NCBI GenBank assembly: GCA_003993805.1
Contig: RSEF01000005.1
Coordinates: 37,449,517 to 37,513,516, forward strand
DNA: 64,000 nt
DNA from: Himantopus leucocephalus
Taxonomy: Eukaryota; Chordata; Aves; Charadriiformes; Recurvirostridae
Direction: 5' to 3'
The notes beneath the pieces are model-generated. The model was given only the letters and a program-made list of their open reading frames with translations. It was not told the DNA's origin and ran no database searches. The translations under genes and the position numbers were made by a program. The first letter of the stretch is position 1. Every line of letters starts with the position of its first letter. Positions 11,444 to 23,940 of this stretch are shown here, one piece after another.

Positions 11444-12846
11444 GTAAGATAGGAGAACTATTGGAGGAAAGATTTTTCCACTTTGCATAACACGTAAAGC
11501 TTCTCATTTTCTGTTTTAAAGTACTTCTAGCATTTTATCCTAAAAGTAAATAATTACGGGAAAAGCACATTTTAAAAGTAGAGTATGTTCTCTAAATTGT
11601 ATGCTTAATATGTGATGGTCTTTTATCTTTACTTACACAAATATTTAATTTCTTTTTGGCAAGCATTTTGAAGTTTAACATTTTTTCCTGTAATTTAAAA
11701 AAGTTATATCACTTCCTAATGCCATATGACTTTTAACCCAATGGCATTCCAGTCTTACATGTCTTGTTGTTGCCACTGTATTTCACTTCATATATTAAAA
11801 AGCTCTGAAATCCACTTTTTCCAACTGCAGAAAACAGGTACTTGGTATGGCTTAATTAGCTTGCTTTCTTTATTTTGCTGGTAAACCTAGTTTTGCATTT
11901 TAACTTGTTACAGAGACAGAAACATTTCTTTTTCTAGATACTGTATAATTCTACATGAAAAACGTTAAGCAATTTAACTTGCAGATTTCTAGCTTAACGT
12001 AAAATATTAACATATGTGTGTTTGTGCTAGGGTGAAATTTCACAGTATGGTTTTTCTCTCTCTCCTTTCTCGCTGGCTCCCTGGTTGTATGTTTGTCCCT
12101 GCTTTCAGTCTATTCTCTGTGTGACCATGAGGCGAGTAGGATGATCTTGCTGGTCCAACAGAAGACTACATGTAGGAGTGGGGAGTTGTTCTGAGGTTTG
12201 GGAGTGACCTGTGGTTGGGTTTTGTTTGTTTTTTTGTTTTTAAAGGTGGGGAGCACCAGTTTTCGGTTAGTGTGTAGATCTTGCTTGCTCTGAGGTTGCA
12301 TAAATTCTGTATTGCTGTATTTGAAGTGAATGAGAGTGTGAGGCTGACTGACTGGAGCTGAAACATGAGCAGGACCATCTTTTGATGGGTGTCTGCAGTT
12401 TGATGTTGTTTATCATAAAGTAAAACAGCACCTTTTTTTCCACATTTTCATAGTTCTGTAATACAATTTTGGCTGTAAGATGGCAGTAACAGTTTAGCAG
12501 TTTACTAAAACTGAAGCGTTTTCTTTCTTAAACTAAAATTCAGTTTTACTGCCATCTCTAAGAGTAGTGTTTCCAGAAGAACTACTACAGGTGGTAAGCC
12601 TAACAGCTCTTTTTGAACACTTATATACTGCATTATTGCAATTAAAAAAAAAAATAGGTGGAAACCTCAGACACTGATCTTTTGGGAGTCAGAGATGTTA
12701 GTATAAATCTGTATTTAACCTTTACCTCCTATTGATTCCTTGCCTAAAGGTAAGAGCTGTATTTCCTTCCCTCTTGCTTTTGCTTTCTCCACCTTACTCA
12801 GGAAAAAATGGGGAAGGAGGAGGAAGGGCAAGGAGTAGTAGAGTGG

Positions 12847-12916
12847 TATGGACAGTTTAATATATATTTTGTTTGCTATTGTATGGACAGTTTAATATAT
12901 ATTTTGTTTGCTATTG
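12847..12916. repeat. Exact 35-bp tandem duplication
   Basis: Two back-to-back identical copies (12847-12881 and 12882-12916) begin tatggacagtttaatatata and end tttgctattg. No N separates them, so unlike other duplications in the window this one is probably real, or a local sequencing or assembly slip. Confidence 0.9.
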
Positions 12917-15432
12917 TATGTAGCAAAAAAAAAAAACAAAACCAAATTAACATAATTTTATGGGTGGGTCACTGTCTGAATTTGTGTTCTTCAAAAATGG
13001 CTACATACAGCTACTATGTATAGCTATATAAAACAGACATTTACCAGTAATGAAGACCAAATGACTCTGAAGCGTTTGTGGAGTTTAGAAGAGGCATCTT
13101 AAGTTTGAGCACGTTTTACTTTGTAAGAATACTTTCAAACAACAAAATTATAAATCCAGATCTAAAGACAATTGTATTTGCTTAAAAGTAGTGTTGTCTG
13201 ATATCTGTTGACTTTGTGGTAGACTTCTGAAAGAAAGTCTAGTCTTCCTCACAAAGGATTTTCACCAGCTTGTGGGGTAAGAGAGAGACAGAAAACTATA
13301 ATAGTGTGGGAACATGATTTGTTGTCTCTTTTGCCTCATAATTGTCAAATAAGGCAAGCACCCAGAAGATTTAACACTTTTATTCTCCTCTAATGACTTG
13401 TCTTTGAAGAATAAGATGTTTAGTTAACCTGCTGATCTGTTCAAAATGTGAGGGGCTCTTCAAAAGTGGTGACTCAGGAGGTACTGCTTTTCCTGTAGTT
13501 GTTTGAGTATATGTTAGTTCATCCTGGAATGCAGCTGTGCAGCTACTGAAACCTGGAGAATTTTAATTCTGGCATATATGTAAGCTGGACAAATGTTGCG
13601 CCATCTGCGTGCTTTGTTTGTGGCTGTGAAGTTGGTATTTGTCCTGCTGTTTCTGTTAAGCACTTAGTGAAGATGGAATAAAGCCTCTACTTTTGATCTG
13701 TATTACAATTTTCTTTCTCCTACTCTGGATTCTGTGTAAGTAGCTTTGGTTGTTCTTTTCAACTTCCATACTGGGCTGTGGGAGTTTTATTTTTGGTGTG
13801 TGTTATTTTTATATTGGGTTAATATTCTGTAGGTGTTTGAATTTCAAGCAGTGTTCTGATAGAACGCATTTGTTGCCTTTGAGAGAGGAGGATGTTCACT
13901 TGCATTGCCTTCAAATCCTGTACTGAGATAGACTCACATCACTGATTTTGGGACTGTCTGAGAGAAGATTCCCCAAATACAGTTTTGGAGATGATCAGTC
14001 TGCAGAAGGCAAGTCAGGATCTATTTGCTTCAGGCTGGAGTCCAGAATGGTACAGTTTTCATTTGGTAAAGCTATTGTATCAGCTGCTTGGCCCGGGGAG
14101 TCATCTAGTACTTCATCTGTCTCCTAGCAAGTCAGCCTACTATCAGTACTAACTGAACGGAATACCAGTGATTACTATCATTGTCTTTTTCATCAAGAAG
14201 TGCAGTCTTTTTCAACTCTTCTTGAATGAGGCTAATCAGTGTATTTCTCTTACAGAGGCCGCATTTGTTTAGCTTTTCATTTTAAGGTACTTTCATGGAG
14301 TTCAGCTCCTTCTCTTTGTATTACCACATGTAATTTGCATCATGGCTGAATTGCAGTTGTTTTGCAAAGATATGATTAATCTTAAACTGAAGGGCTAATC
14401 TTAATTTTTAATGTTCCCTATCTCTGCCTTATGAAATTATACAAGATGGTGCTTGTGACTGAGGCTAGAAAATACATAGTGTGAAAAACAGTTTTCTCTG
14501 CTTTGTTTTGGATGCTTAGATGAGAAGATAATATGAGAAAATGTCTTTGAAGATTCTTACTCCACCACAAACCTTAAAGAATTGAGTGCATGTAGGAAAT
14601 GCCATCAGATTTTTGTTTTACCATACTCTTCTGGAATATCCTGAAAAAAAAAAAAAGTAGTGTGCATCAGTAGAAGAGGGACAATTTGGAAAAATTAAAG
14701 TAAATCCAGGAGCTGAAAAGTTCTAGCCTTTTATAAATCAACAGATTTTTCTTTTCAAGGAGCCCTGTCAAGGTAAAGAGGGGTCTGGTGGAGATAAGGG
14801 ATCCTAAGTCAGGGCCTACAGACGTAGGTATTTTCTATGTGTTTCTGTTTAGTTTGATGTTTTCCAATAAGAAGTTTTATTCTGAACTGGTTTAGCTTTA
14901 TAGATTCAACTAATTTATGTTTTTGAAATATGATCTAGGGCTTGAATCCCTTTGGAATCTTTTTGGTAGTATTGGAAGTAGAAACTGAGAGAGCAAAGTG
15001 GTTAATACTTGAGCAGATCTAAACCTAATAAGCAGTCAGTATGTATCAGAACCTCCATTTCAGCAGCAGTGTGTTCTGTTGCTGATACTAATAGTACAAA
15101 GAAGTAATAGCACATGATACTTTGTCGTGTTGGAACCTATTGATCAAAAAAAATTTCATACAATACCATGTAAGATTATCTTAAATTTAGTAACACTGTC
15201 ACTTCTGGATAAGGAATGAGGAAGGCTTGGCTAAATATTGTAAACAAACTTTGCTTGTGTGTTTTACACATTGTCCATGATTATAAGAAAACCTTTTCTC
15301 TATCCCGGTGTTTCATTTTTTAATTCATTGTGATTATAGCAGGATGAGTAATCTTTTGGTTGGTTGTCAGAGCTCTTTCTTGTTGGTTCATTAAACAAGA
15401 TGATTAAAACAATTTTTATTTTTCAGGTAAGT

Positions 15433-15459
15433 AACTTGATAATGGTGAATTATCAAGTT
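15433..15459. repeat. Perfect 11-bp inverted repeat with 5-nt loop
   Basis: aacttgataat at 15433-15443 and its reverse complement at 15449-15459 flank ggtga. It lies just after a strong splice-like caggtaagt at 15425. The stem is too short for a typical microRNA precursor. Confidence 0.85.
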
Positions 15460-17754
15460 TTCCACTAAACATCTTGGTATAAATGTATAATGTTTTCAGG
15501 AAAACTTATTTTCTGGCAAAGATACTGTGATACTGTAACCTTTTACAGACTATATAAACAGTTTTCTATCATTGGTGACGTATCATAAAATATAAGCTGC
15601 TGATGTCGGTATGCTTTTACCTCTGTTACATTCTTTGCAAATCAATATGTAACTTGCTCTTGAGGGCAGCTACTTAAATTGGCTTTTTGACATTGGTACT
15701 TATTGTCAGTTATGGGCTTCCAAAAGAAGATTTTGATGGTACGCTTGTTCTGGTCTGTTTTGTTGCATTCTCCTGATGGACTGAATAGAAGGTCGTGTTG
15801 TTACATCACTGCAAATGAACTTTTTAAGTGCATTGGTTTTCTGCAACTAGATTTATGGCAATGTATTTAGCAGGGAAACTAGAGTTCAGTTTTGATTTTT
15901 AAGAAAATTGTGGTGGCTGTTTTTGTGTAGATGTAATGGTGCTATTGATAAGATGTGCCAGAAAAAAATTAACTGCTAATTTAAAAAAAAATGTATTTAA
16001 CGTAGACCACTACTTTTTTTTAGTACAGCTAATTTTTTCTGAATGCAGGCAGCAGCATTGAGATAATTTTTGAAGCTAAACTGTTTGTTGACTGCATTAA
16101 TAGCATGAATTCTGTGTTTCTAAGAATTATGTAGAGTAAGGACAATGTTCTGATACTCTCAGTTTTGAGAGAGAGGAACGCAGATTTCTGAAGGCTAATT
16201 TAATGTTTAACTTCAACAAAATATTGGTATACTTTGAATTTTATATTGCAATACCAAAAAATATCTATTGGATGTCTAATTTTTTTAAGTGTAAAAAGTT
16301 TACATGTTTATGGCAAGTTTGTAGCTTGAGTATTTTGTTAGTGACATTTTTATGCTGTTTTACATGCCACCAATTTAATTTCAAGTACTGTTTGAGTGCT
16401 ATTCAACAGATACTGTTGTTGATTATAGATCTGGGAAAGTTAAAAATAATAATTTGGGCAAAAATTACTCATGCTAACTGATAGTATTAGCATATGAGGA
16501 TTTCTTTAATATTTCAGTATTTTTTTTAAATTGGATTTACTTTTTGTATGCATCATTATGCATTCGTGAAAAGTTTGGTGTAAATTAGATTTCATTCTGT
16601 TTACCAAGGAAGGAGACATCATGTTATTAATACTAGCACAGTTTTGCCAATTAATAAATTTAGCTCTTGACTATATACAAGCCTAATAATAATAGCAGTA
16701 TTTTAATATGTTTTTTCTTTGGGTTTTCAAATATTTTTTAAAAAAATCATCGTAGAATATTGATATCCACGTGCTTCATTGACAAGACTAGAAATTTTAG
16801 ATTCCTTACTTCATAGAAAACTGATAGCACGAATATAGTGTTAATTCTACATGAAACAATTGAGCGAAGAGAAGCTCATTAGAATAATCTGTATTTTAAT
16901 AATTTAGTTACTCAATTTATGTGAGACAAGGAATGGAATAAAGAAGAAAGAATGAATTTGACAGAGACACCTCATTTAATGTCTCACATGGTCTCTGTGG
17001 AGAGCTATAGGTGATATTAAAATTTGTGTATATGTACAGTAGTTACTGCTTTTGCTATTTACACCTTTTTGTACTGCTGTTAAATTTACAATTTTGGAGG
17101 TAATTCAAGTAAAAGAATATTGCCTTCTGTGAATTTCCCTCTCACCTAATTTATACCTAGGTCTTTTACAATGAATATGCCATGAGGCCAGATTTTGACA
17201 TTGAAAGTAAAGATAATGCAAAGTTTGTCTCCCGAAATTGGGTTGGAACAGGCAAAGAAAATGAGCCAGCAGCATCTGTTGAGGTGGAAAGGCTGGTAAA
17301 TCACCAAAATATATTCACATTAGGTGCAAAATCCAGAAATTCAAGATGAGTTATTTCCCCTTTTATTCAAAGGGCTTGGGAGAGCTAGAGGCTTTTTGAA
17401 GTCTGTTCTGTTGGACAGAGAGAACAGAATGGGCCAAGAGTGGTCATCCCCCTTGGCCTGGTATATGAGACTTGTCATTCTGAGGGTAGTTTTATAAGAA
17501 ACAGTGTTAACAGCCAGTGAGATCCTCTGCTGCTGTATGCTTCTGCCACTTTTCATTTTGGGCACTGGTTGGGCATCTTTGAATCAGTCACGTTCACTAT
17601 CTTGGAAAGCTACATCACCAAAAATAGACAAGGTCCTGCTGTTTAGTATTGCAGCTGATAAGTTGAATGTTTAGCAAAAAATGCATAGGCCATGATTCTG
17701 TTAATCTTGATTCTGGGCAGATACAGTAACAGTAGAGTTAAATAGCCCTACAAT

Positions 17755-18590
17755 ATGTTTTGTGCCCTCATCAAGTTTGTGAGTGATCCTGGAGTGGGTG
17801 GTGTCGTTAATATATTCAAGGCCATGGCTTCTGTTCAGTGGAATGTAGACAAGCTGGAGGAATGGGACAACAGGAACCTGATGGAATTCAGCGAGGACAA
17901 ATGCCAAGTCCTGCAACTAGAATTGCAAGGACTAAAGCCCTGCAGTGGTACACACTGAGGACTTGACTGGCTGGATAGCAGTGCTACTGAGAAGGATCTG
18001 GGAGTCGTGGTGGAGAATAGGCTAAGCATGAGTCAGTAGTGCATCCTGCTAACAATGCCTTCTGTATTGGACTGTCCCAACAGAAGGGTAGGCACTACGG
18101 CAACAGAAATGATTATTCGTTTTTACTCGGCACTTGTTAGACCTCATCTGAAATACTACAAGAAAGGTATTGACAAACTTGATTGAGTCCAGCCGAAGAG
18201 GGTCAAGGACTGGAGCTCCTGATGTGTGGTTTTGTTCAGCTTGGAGAGGGAAATGCTGAGGAGATACCCAAAACTGGCTTCCCATACCTTTGAGAAAGTG
18301 CAGCCAGGCTAAAGTACTGGAGGATTAGAGGCACGAGGATTAGAGACGACGATCATTAAAATATGAGGTTCCAACTAGAAAGAAAGGAAAAACTCTTGCT
18401 CTGAGGATCGTTTAAGCACTGGTTCAGGTTACCCAAAGAGATTGTGGGCTCTCTATCCTTGAAGATATTCAAGATCAGATTTAGATAAGTAACCCGATCT
18501 GAATTCAGCGTTGACCCTTGTTTGAGCAGGAGATTGGACTAGATGACCTCCTGAGGATCCCTTCAGTTCAAAATTGGCATAGAATAGGTT
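17755..18590 (+). mobile_element. Decayed CR1 LINE, 3' part with reverse-transcriptase remnant
   Basis: The plus-strand frame at about 17755-17958 contains VDKLEEWDNRNLMEFSEDKC followed by QVLQL, clearly related to the CR1 ORF2 segment whose usual form is close to DRLEEWADRNLMKFNKDKC. The following DNA continues the same element (aaggatctgggagtcgtggt, then attattcg, cacttgttagacctcatctg). It ends near 18545-18590 with ttggactagatgacctcctg, the classical CR1 3' end. Stops and frameshifts break the frame throughout, so it is dead. Divergence is higher than in the CR1 at 10.3 kb, so it is older. Confidence 0.85.
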
Positions 18591-19839
18591 TCAGTACTTA
18601 GGAAACTGTACAACAGTTTGTGTTTTGCAACTTTGGAATTAATCAACAGGGAGGAAACCCTGCCCAAACTCGAGAGGAGGGGAAAACAGGCATCAGTTGT
18701 TTCTCCTAATGGAAGACTGACTACCAGACGGATGGGGGAGGAGCGGCACATGCGTTAATTTATTAGTGTGTGAGAATCACTGAAAACTGTAAACAAATAT
18801 GTTTTGAAATATTCATAAACACATGTTGTGCACTTGAGCTGTATTGCTAATTAAGGTATCTCTTCAAAGGAAACATCATGGGAATTATGTAAAGAATTCC
18901 TAAACAATTCAGATAGGACCAAGATGTTGATATCTTTTGCAGAGTACTTATGGTACTTATGCTGCTCCTCTTATTCCCCTAGCTTTCTCCAGGCCCAAAG
19001 TGACCAAACAGCTAATATGCCTGAAAAATTAGAGTATCTTCAGATGCCATCCATCCTACTTTTTCCTAGGCATGTTTGTCATGTCATATTAATTGAAGTG
19101 TTTTATTCTTTTTTTTTTAAATGAACAGGCCGTGAAGTATGTGATTGAGTGACACTTCATAAAATGATTGAGAGCTTGTTTAATAATTGGTTAATGTAAA
19201 TTGTAGAAATGTTAATTCAGCATTGGATGAGAGCTTCCTATTTTTTTGAGTCTTTCTAAAAGTACTGCTTATTTTCTTACACAGCTTACTTTTTGTTGAA
19301 CATTTCAATATTCCATAAATTATTCTATTACAAGAAGCAGTAAGACACTTATTTTTGGTTCTGGTTTTCAGTGCGTGAATTGAATGTCATGGATCTTTAA
19401 ATGCCAGTGTTAATATGCACAGATAAAAATGCCTTAAATGTAGAATTGTACATGTATTTTATATAAGTAAATTTAGCGCTAGACTTTTACTTGAAAAGAG
19501 TTTGGATTCTTTGCTCTGTAATTACACATATTCTAGGTGTACATAGAAATTAGCTTTCTGGATCAGTAAGGTTGCAGTTCCTTTAGTCTTGTGTAGTCTG
19601 GATAGCATAGAGGTTGAGAAGTACACCAGGTCAATCTATGGAATAAAATTATAGAATGGTATAGATAGGTTTATAGATCACAAAATTTACAAAGGTAAGT
19701 GTGGGAATGATAGTCTCAGCTATTGTCGTGGAGAATGATTCCTGAAAAGTTCTATTGGGCACTGTAGGGGAAGGAATTAAACCGGGGAGAGACAGCGTTG
19801 CTGTGATTAGGTGGCACGTGTTCAGAAATGTACACAGCA
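18591..19839 (+). other. ARHGAP5 intron between CR1 copies
   Basis: AT-rich intron sequence with no recognisable exon or repeat. Confidence 0.6.
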
Positions 19840-19849
19840 CAGTGGTAGT

Positions 19850-20640
19850 AGAACCTGGCTATGGATGTCAAGTTGGCAGATATGGTGTGACTTTTCAGCA
19901 GGCTAAATACTAGCTGTTGTCACTCAGGAAAAGGCTTTAAAATCATCATGGACAGCTGTGTGAAAACTTCAACTCTCAGTACTTGCTATCAAGCTAGCAA
20001 AAAGAATTAAAAGAATTATGAGAGTGAGTGCTATGGGGAAAAATCATGCTATTATGTAATTCCATGGTATGCACACAGTTTCGATACTAGTTACAATTCA
20101 GGTCAGTCTGTCTTAGAGTAGAAAAGATACTGTATATGACAATAATAGTGTCTCTTGGATGAAGAGGGACTGAATTGATATGCTTAGAAAAAATCTGAGG
20201 AAGGGAAATGATATCAATTTAAAAAACTGGTGCTGGGAAAGAGTAGAGAAGTTACTGCTTCTTGTTAATCAAGAAAAAAGCTTTCATGAAAACTTCAGGT
20301 ACTGAGCATAAATTCAGTGTGCTTTCATGGTGTACATTCCTGAATTACAAAACTGCGTTTGCCATGGGTTGTTGTAAGGACCACAAGTAAATGACTTCAA
20401 GGGGTTTGGACGAATTAGTGGAGGATAAATCCCTAAGTGGCTATTACAACACCTTATGCAAAAGCCTATGTAAGCCACCATCTGCAGCAAGCTGGGAGGA
20501 TATACCACAGAAAAATTGCTGGGTTTTTTTTCTTCTGTTCTTCCTACCTCTCTCCTCAAGCATACACTACTTACTGGTGTGGAAACTGCATGTTGTACCA
20601 GGTAGACTTTGGTCTGCCCTTGTGCTGAAGTTTTTATATT
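19850..20640 (+). mobile_element. Ancient CR1-like LINE 3' end (reptile-type)
   Basis: Segments in the right order resemble an old CR1 lineage also seen in turtles and crocodilians: tcactcaggaaaaggc, catcatggacagctgtgtga, taattccatggtatgcacac, cttagaaaaaatctgaggaa, then gtttggacgaattagtggag with gataaatc, ggctattacaacac and finally agactttggtctg. I compared these from memory with the known consensus order (RT C-terminus, then 3' UTR ending in an ATGGACCATTGGTCTG-type motif). The element is heavily decayed and has no open frame of its own. Boundaries are approximate. Confidence 0.6.
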
Positions 20641-21059
20641 CTATGGAGGAACCAAGAGTTTTGAAATATGTTGGTGCCTAAGAATGGAAGAGTCCTAAAA
20701 ACTAAGTACTAAGTATGTATATAGGTGCAGATCCACCTTGCTTGTTTTCTTTGAAATGCTGTGAACGCCATGTGAAGTTCCAGTTAGATGGGGTGGAACC
20801 CTGATCACAACCAACAGCACAAAAGAAGGCACAAGAAGAGAATTTGTTAGGCAGTAGGAGGTACTTGGAGAAAGGAATAGTCTACACAGAGATGAGCTCT
20901 GTCTTGAGGTACGTACAGGGTATTGTGACTTCAAATAAGGAGGGTCTAATTCTTTAAACCTAAAGGTGTAGTAAAGCTAGCAGGACAGAGAAATAAATTA
21001 GATGATTCTGATATATAATATTACAACAGCCATTATGTCCAGTAAGGATAACTTGAATA

Positions 21060-21370
21060 TTACGGCTGGACCAGAAGGGAAGCAGGATAAGAACATAGAC
21101 AAGAATTCTGAAAAAATCAATGGGCTTGCAGGTGAAGGAAGTGAATTTTTAAAAAGCTGTTAAGAAAAAATGTCATGTGCTCTCACTCTGTCAATATGCA
21201 TATACATTATGTATACTCAAGAAGTTTAAAAGCTAAAGCTAGTGAACTAGAGCGTCTTATGCTTGATGAAGACCTTGATGTAACAGGCATTGCAGAGACC
21301 TGGTTGGATAATAAAAAAACAACAGAATTGAAGCATTACTTAAAAATTATACTTTCAAACTTCTAGCGGT
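21060..21370 (+). mobile_element. Ancient LINE endonuclease fragment (CR1-like)
   Basis: The frame ending at 21366 contains SLKAKASELERLMLDEDLDV followed by TGIAETWLDNK. This fits the start of the apurinic-like endonuclease of CR1/L2 LINEs, which usually reads NARSL(R/K)NK-ELE------D---ITETWLD. The frame stops just after, and the catalytic core further on is not seen. This is a remnant only, and it may belong to the same lineage as the fragment at 19.85-20.64 kb. Confidence 0.5.
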
Positions 21371-23862
21371 GTGTATGCACACAAACAGATTAAATTTGTC
21401 TCCTCGTGTGCCTTAGAGAAGCAGTATAATGACAGTTGACCAACCATTTCATGAAGCGTTACTTTCTAGAATATACAAACAAGAATAATTATTTTTGCTT
21501 GAGGAATATAAAAGACAAATTTGGTTAGCTTAATCCAGAGTTGCAGCACTTGAATATTTTTGGAAGATGCCTAAATTCAGTTGGCATCTCCTAGTTTAAC
21601 CTGAAAATTTTCTGTAGGTAAGTTGTCTTTCTATGTCTCTCAGAGCTGTATTGGTCTGAGCAAAGAGGTTTCTGTTACGTGATGAAATAGAAGAAAAAAA
21701 ACCAACCCCGTCCAGATACTGCAATATAGCATGTCTGTCTGCAAAGCAGCCCTGTTCAAGTATTCAAGGTTTAAACACTCCTACTATACAGTGACTGGAT
21801 CAGACTTCACAGAACATGCTATTGCAACATATTCAATTCCTTTTGTGCAGAAAGAAATTGAATATTAGTTGGGTAAAACACAGAATACCCTGGGGCTGTA
21901 GGATCTCCAACTGAGAATTCTCCCATACTAAACAAAGGGAATTGTGATCCTAGCTTGTTCTTATCTAGCAGTGATTTTTTTTTTTTTATTTCTTTATTTA
22001 CAACTTCTGGAAGAGGAATGAAAAGTGTTTCTGTCCGTAATAGTGTGTAGCACATTCAGGGCATTCTTTTGAAGACAGGCCCTTCCAGCTGTGGAAACCA
22101 TTGAATCACTGAAACCATTTTTTATCCTGTGCCACAAAATTATACCTTCTGGTACTTTTTGAGAATGTCAGTGAATGAGGCTCAGTTTTTTGTAAGGACT
22201 GTTTAGGTATATATTTACAAAACAAAACTCTTGGATGTGGATTCGGAAAGCTAAGTGGTAGGTATAAAAGTCTATTGAAGAAAAGCTTACTAAAAGAGCC
22301 TTGATGCAGCCAGTAGAGAGACACGTGAATTGTCCAGGCATTAAGAAGGAAGAATTGAGTTAGAAAAGTTGATATCAAATTAATTGGTATAAATTTCCCA
22401 GAAGTATGAAGCAGTTAAGTGCTTTCTGTACTTTGAGCATTGTAACAAGATTCCTAGTGTTTCTTGGTAACTTAAAAGGCACACTTCGTGACTGTGGTGT
22501 GACAGAGGAGTTATGTATTGATCTGACAATCTAAAATGCATTCAGTTACTGGGCTGTGATGGTAAAAAGCCAATGGATTTCATAAAGCTCTAAAACTTGT
22601 AAATTTTTAAATAGAACCATGGACTGTTGTGGAGATCTAGTGTATAGATAATTTTGCACCCATAAAGGTAACTTGGAGAATTATGGAACTATAAACTGCT
22701 TGTATTCCCTAATGGGTTATAAATTAACAAAGAAAAAGATCTTGGGTAATGGTGTGATTAGCAGGATGGATGCTTTCATTCAGTGAGTAGCTGTGGGCAA
22801 AAAAGATAGCAATGTGATAGGAAGCGTAATCACTGGAGTGGAGTGAGCAAGTGTGTGTGTATGTGTGCATAATAAAGGTGTATTTTTTTTAATGTTTATC
22901 TAGAATGTCTGCTGTGATATGGCAACTCTATAATGCATAGTAAAACAGAGTAATAATGAGAAGCCTGGAGAACCTCTGCTTCCTAACACCTTCTCCTTGT
23001 CCCCTCTTCCCCTGCCCCTTAAAGAAAGACTTGTAAATGATGTGGTAATTTACCTTAGAAAAGAAGTTGGGAGAAATGGATGCAAAGTTTATAAAATATA
23101 AATGGTAAAAGGGAAAGTGTGTTAGAAGATTAAGTCCTTGTCTCACACAGGAGTGTGTTACACCATGAAATTAAAAACAAAAAATCAGGAATCAATTGCA
23201 AATGTTTGATTTTTCTGCAGAGTGTTTTAATAGTGTTTTATTGATTGCCACAGTAAGTTGTTAAACCAAAATTGTGAAGACATTGTTAAAAAATGTAAAT
23301 TCTGTGGGTACCAAACCCCAGAATTGAGACTTTTGTTGATTAAAAAAAAATATGCAAAAACCAACAGTTGAGTAGAGATCAGGAAGAGAATCATTTTGGG
23401 TAAATTATTCCACAAGTGCCTGCAGTCAGGTTCTTGTTATCCTACAATGTGATTTCCTCTGATTCATACTAAATGGTNGGTACCAAACCCCAGAATTGAG
23501 ACTTTTGTTGATTAAAAAAAAAAATATGCAAAAAACAACAGTTGAGTAGAGATCAGGAAGAGAATAATGTTGGGTAAATTATTCCACAAATGCCTGCAGT
23601 CAGGTTCTTCTTATCCTACAATGTGATTTCCTCTGATTCATACTAAATGGTATAGTGGACTCAATAGACAACGGGTATTTTGTGTTTTGATAGTCCTGTC
23701 TCACTATGGTTAACATGTATAATGGTTAACATGCGACTTTTTAGGCACTTAAGATTTGTATTTCTACTTTTAGTTTCTGAATTGGTAGTTATGACTGGCT
23801 CTGTTTTGCTCTCTAGTATATAAACTTGTTTCTGAATGTTTTTTTTTTCCTCCCCTTCTAAG
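21371..23862 (+). other. ARHGAP5 intron, last part before the arginine-finger exon
   Basis: AT-rich intron. It contains the 171-bp duplication across the N at 23478 and a short direct repeat of atggttaacatg near 23705-23730. No gene is recognised. Confidence 0.65.
23307..23651. repeat. Near-identical 171/173-bp tandem copies separated by a single N
   Basis: Copy 1 (23307-23477) and copy 2 (23479-23651) both start ggtaccaaaccccagaattg and end catactaaatggt. They differ by a few substitutions and two extra A in a poly(A) tract. The N at 23478 lies exactly between them. This is the signature of two overlapping contig ends that were abutted rather than merged, more than of a biological duplication. 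Confidence 0.9.
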
Positions 23863-23940
23863 GATTATGTACGGAAGGCCTGTACCGTGTTAGTGGGAAT
23901 AAAACAGATCAAGACAACATTCAGAAACAGTTTGATCAAG
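23863..23940 (+). CDS. ARHGAP5: ARHGAP5 coding exon: arginine-finger segment of RhoGAP
   Basis: This 78-nt exon is flanked by a pyrimidine-rich acceptor (ccccttctaag) and the donor gtaatg. It encodes [11 protein letters not shown] followed by [14 protein letters not shown]. The GLYRVSG motif carries the catalytic arginine finger; its codon CGT is at 23886-23888. In RhoGAP proteins this arginine reaches into the active site of the GTPase and stabilises the transition state of GTP hydrolysis, so its presence predicts a catalytically competent protein. The exon enters and leaves in phase 1, so it could be skipped without shifting the frame, but skipping would delete the finger. It is preceded by an intron of about 12.4 kb, the longest one that lies wholly in the window. 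Confidence 0.96.

Larger units (their letters stand above)
11444..17160 (+). other. ARHGAP5 intron (12.4 kb), first part
   Basis: Non-coding AT-rich DNA. A 35-bp tandem duplication lies at 12847-12916 and a hairpin at 15433-15459. I recognise no mobile element or RNA gene here. Confidence 0.7.
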
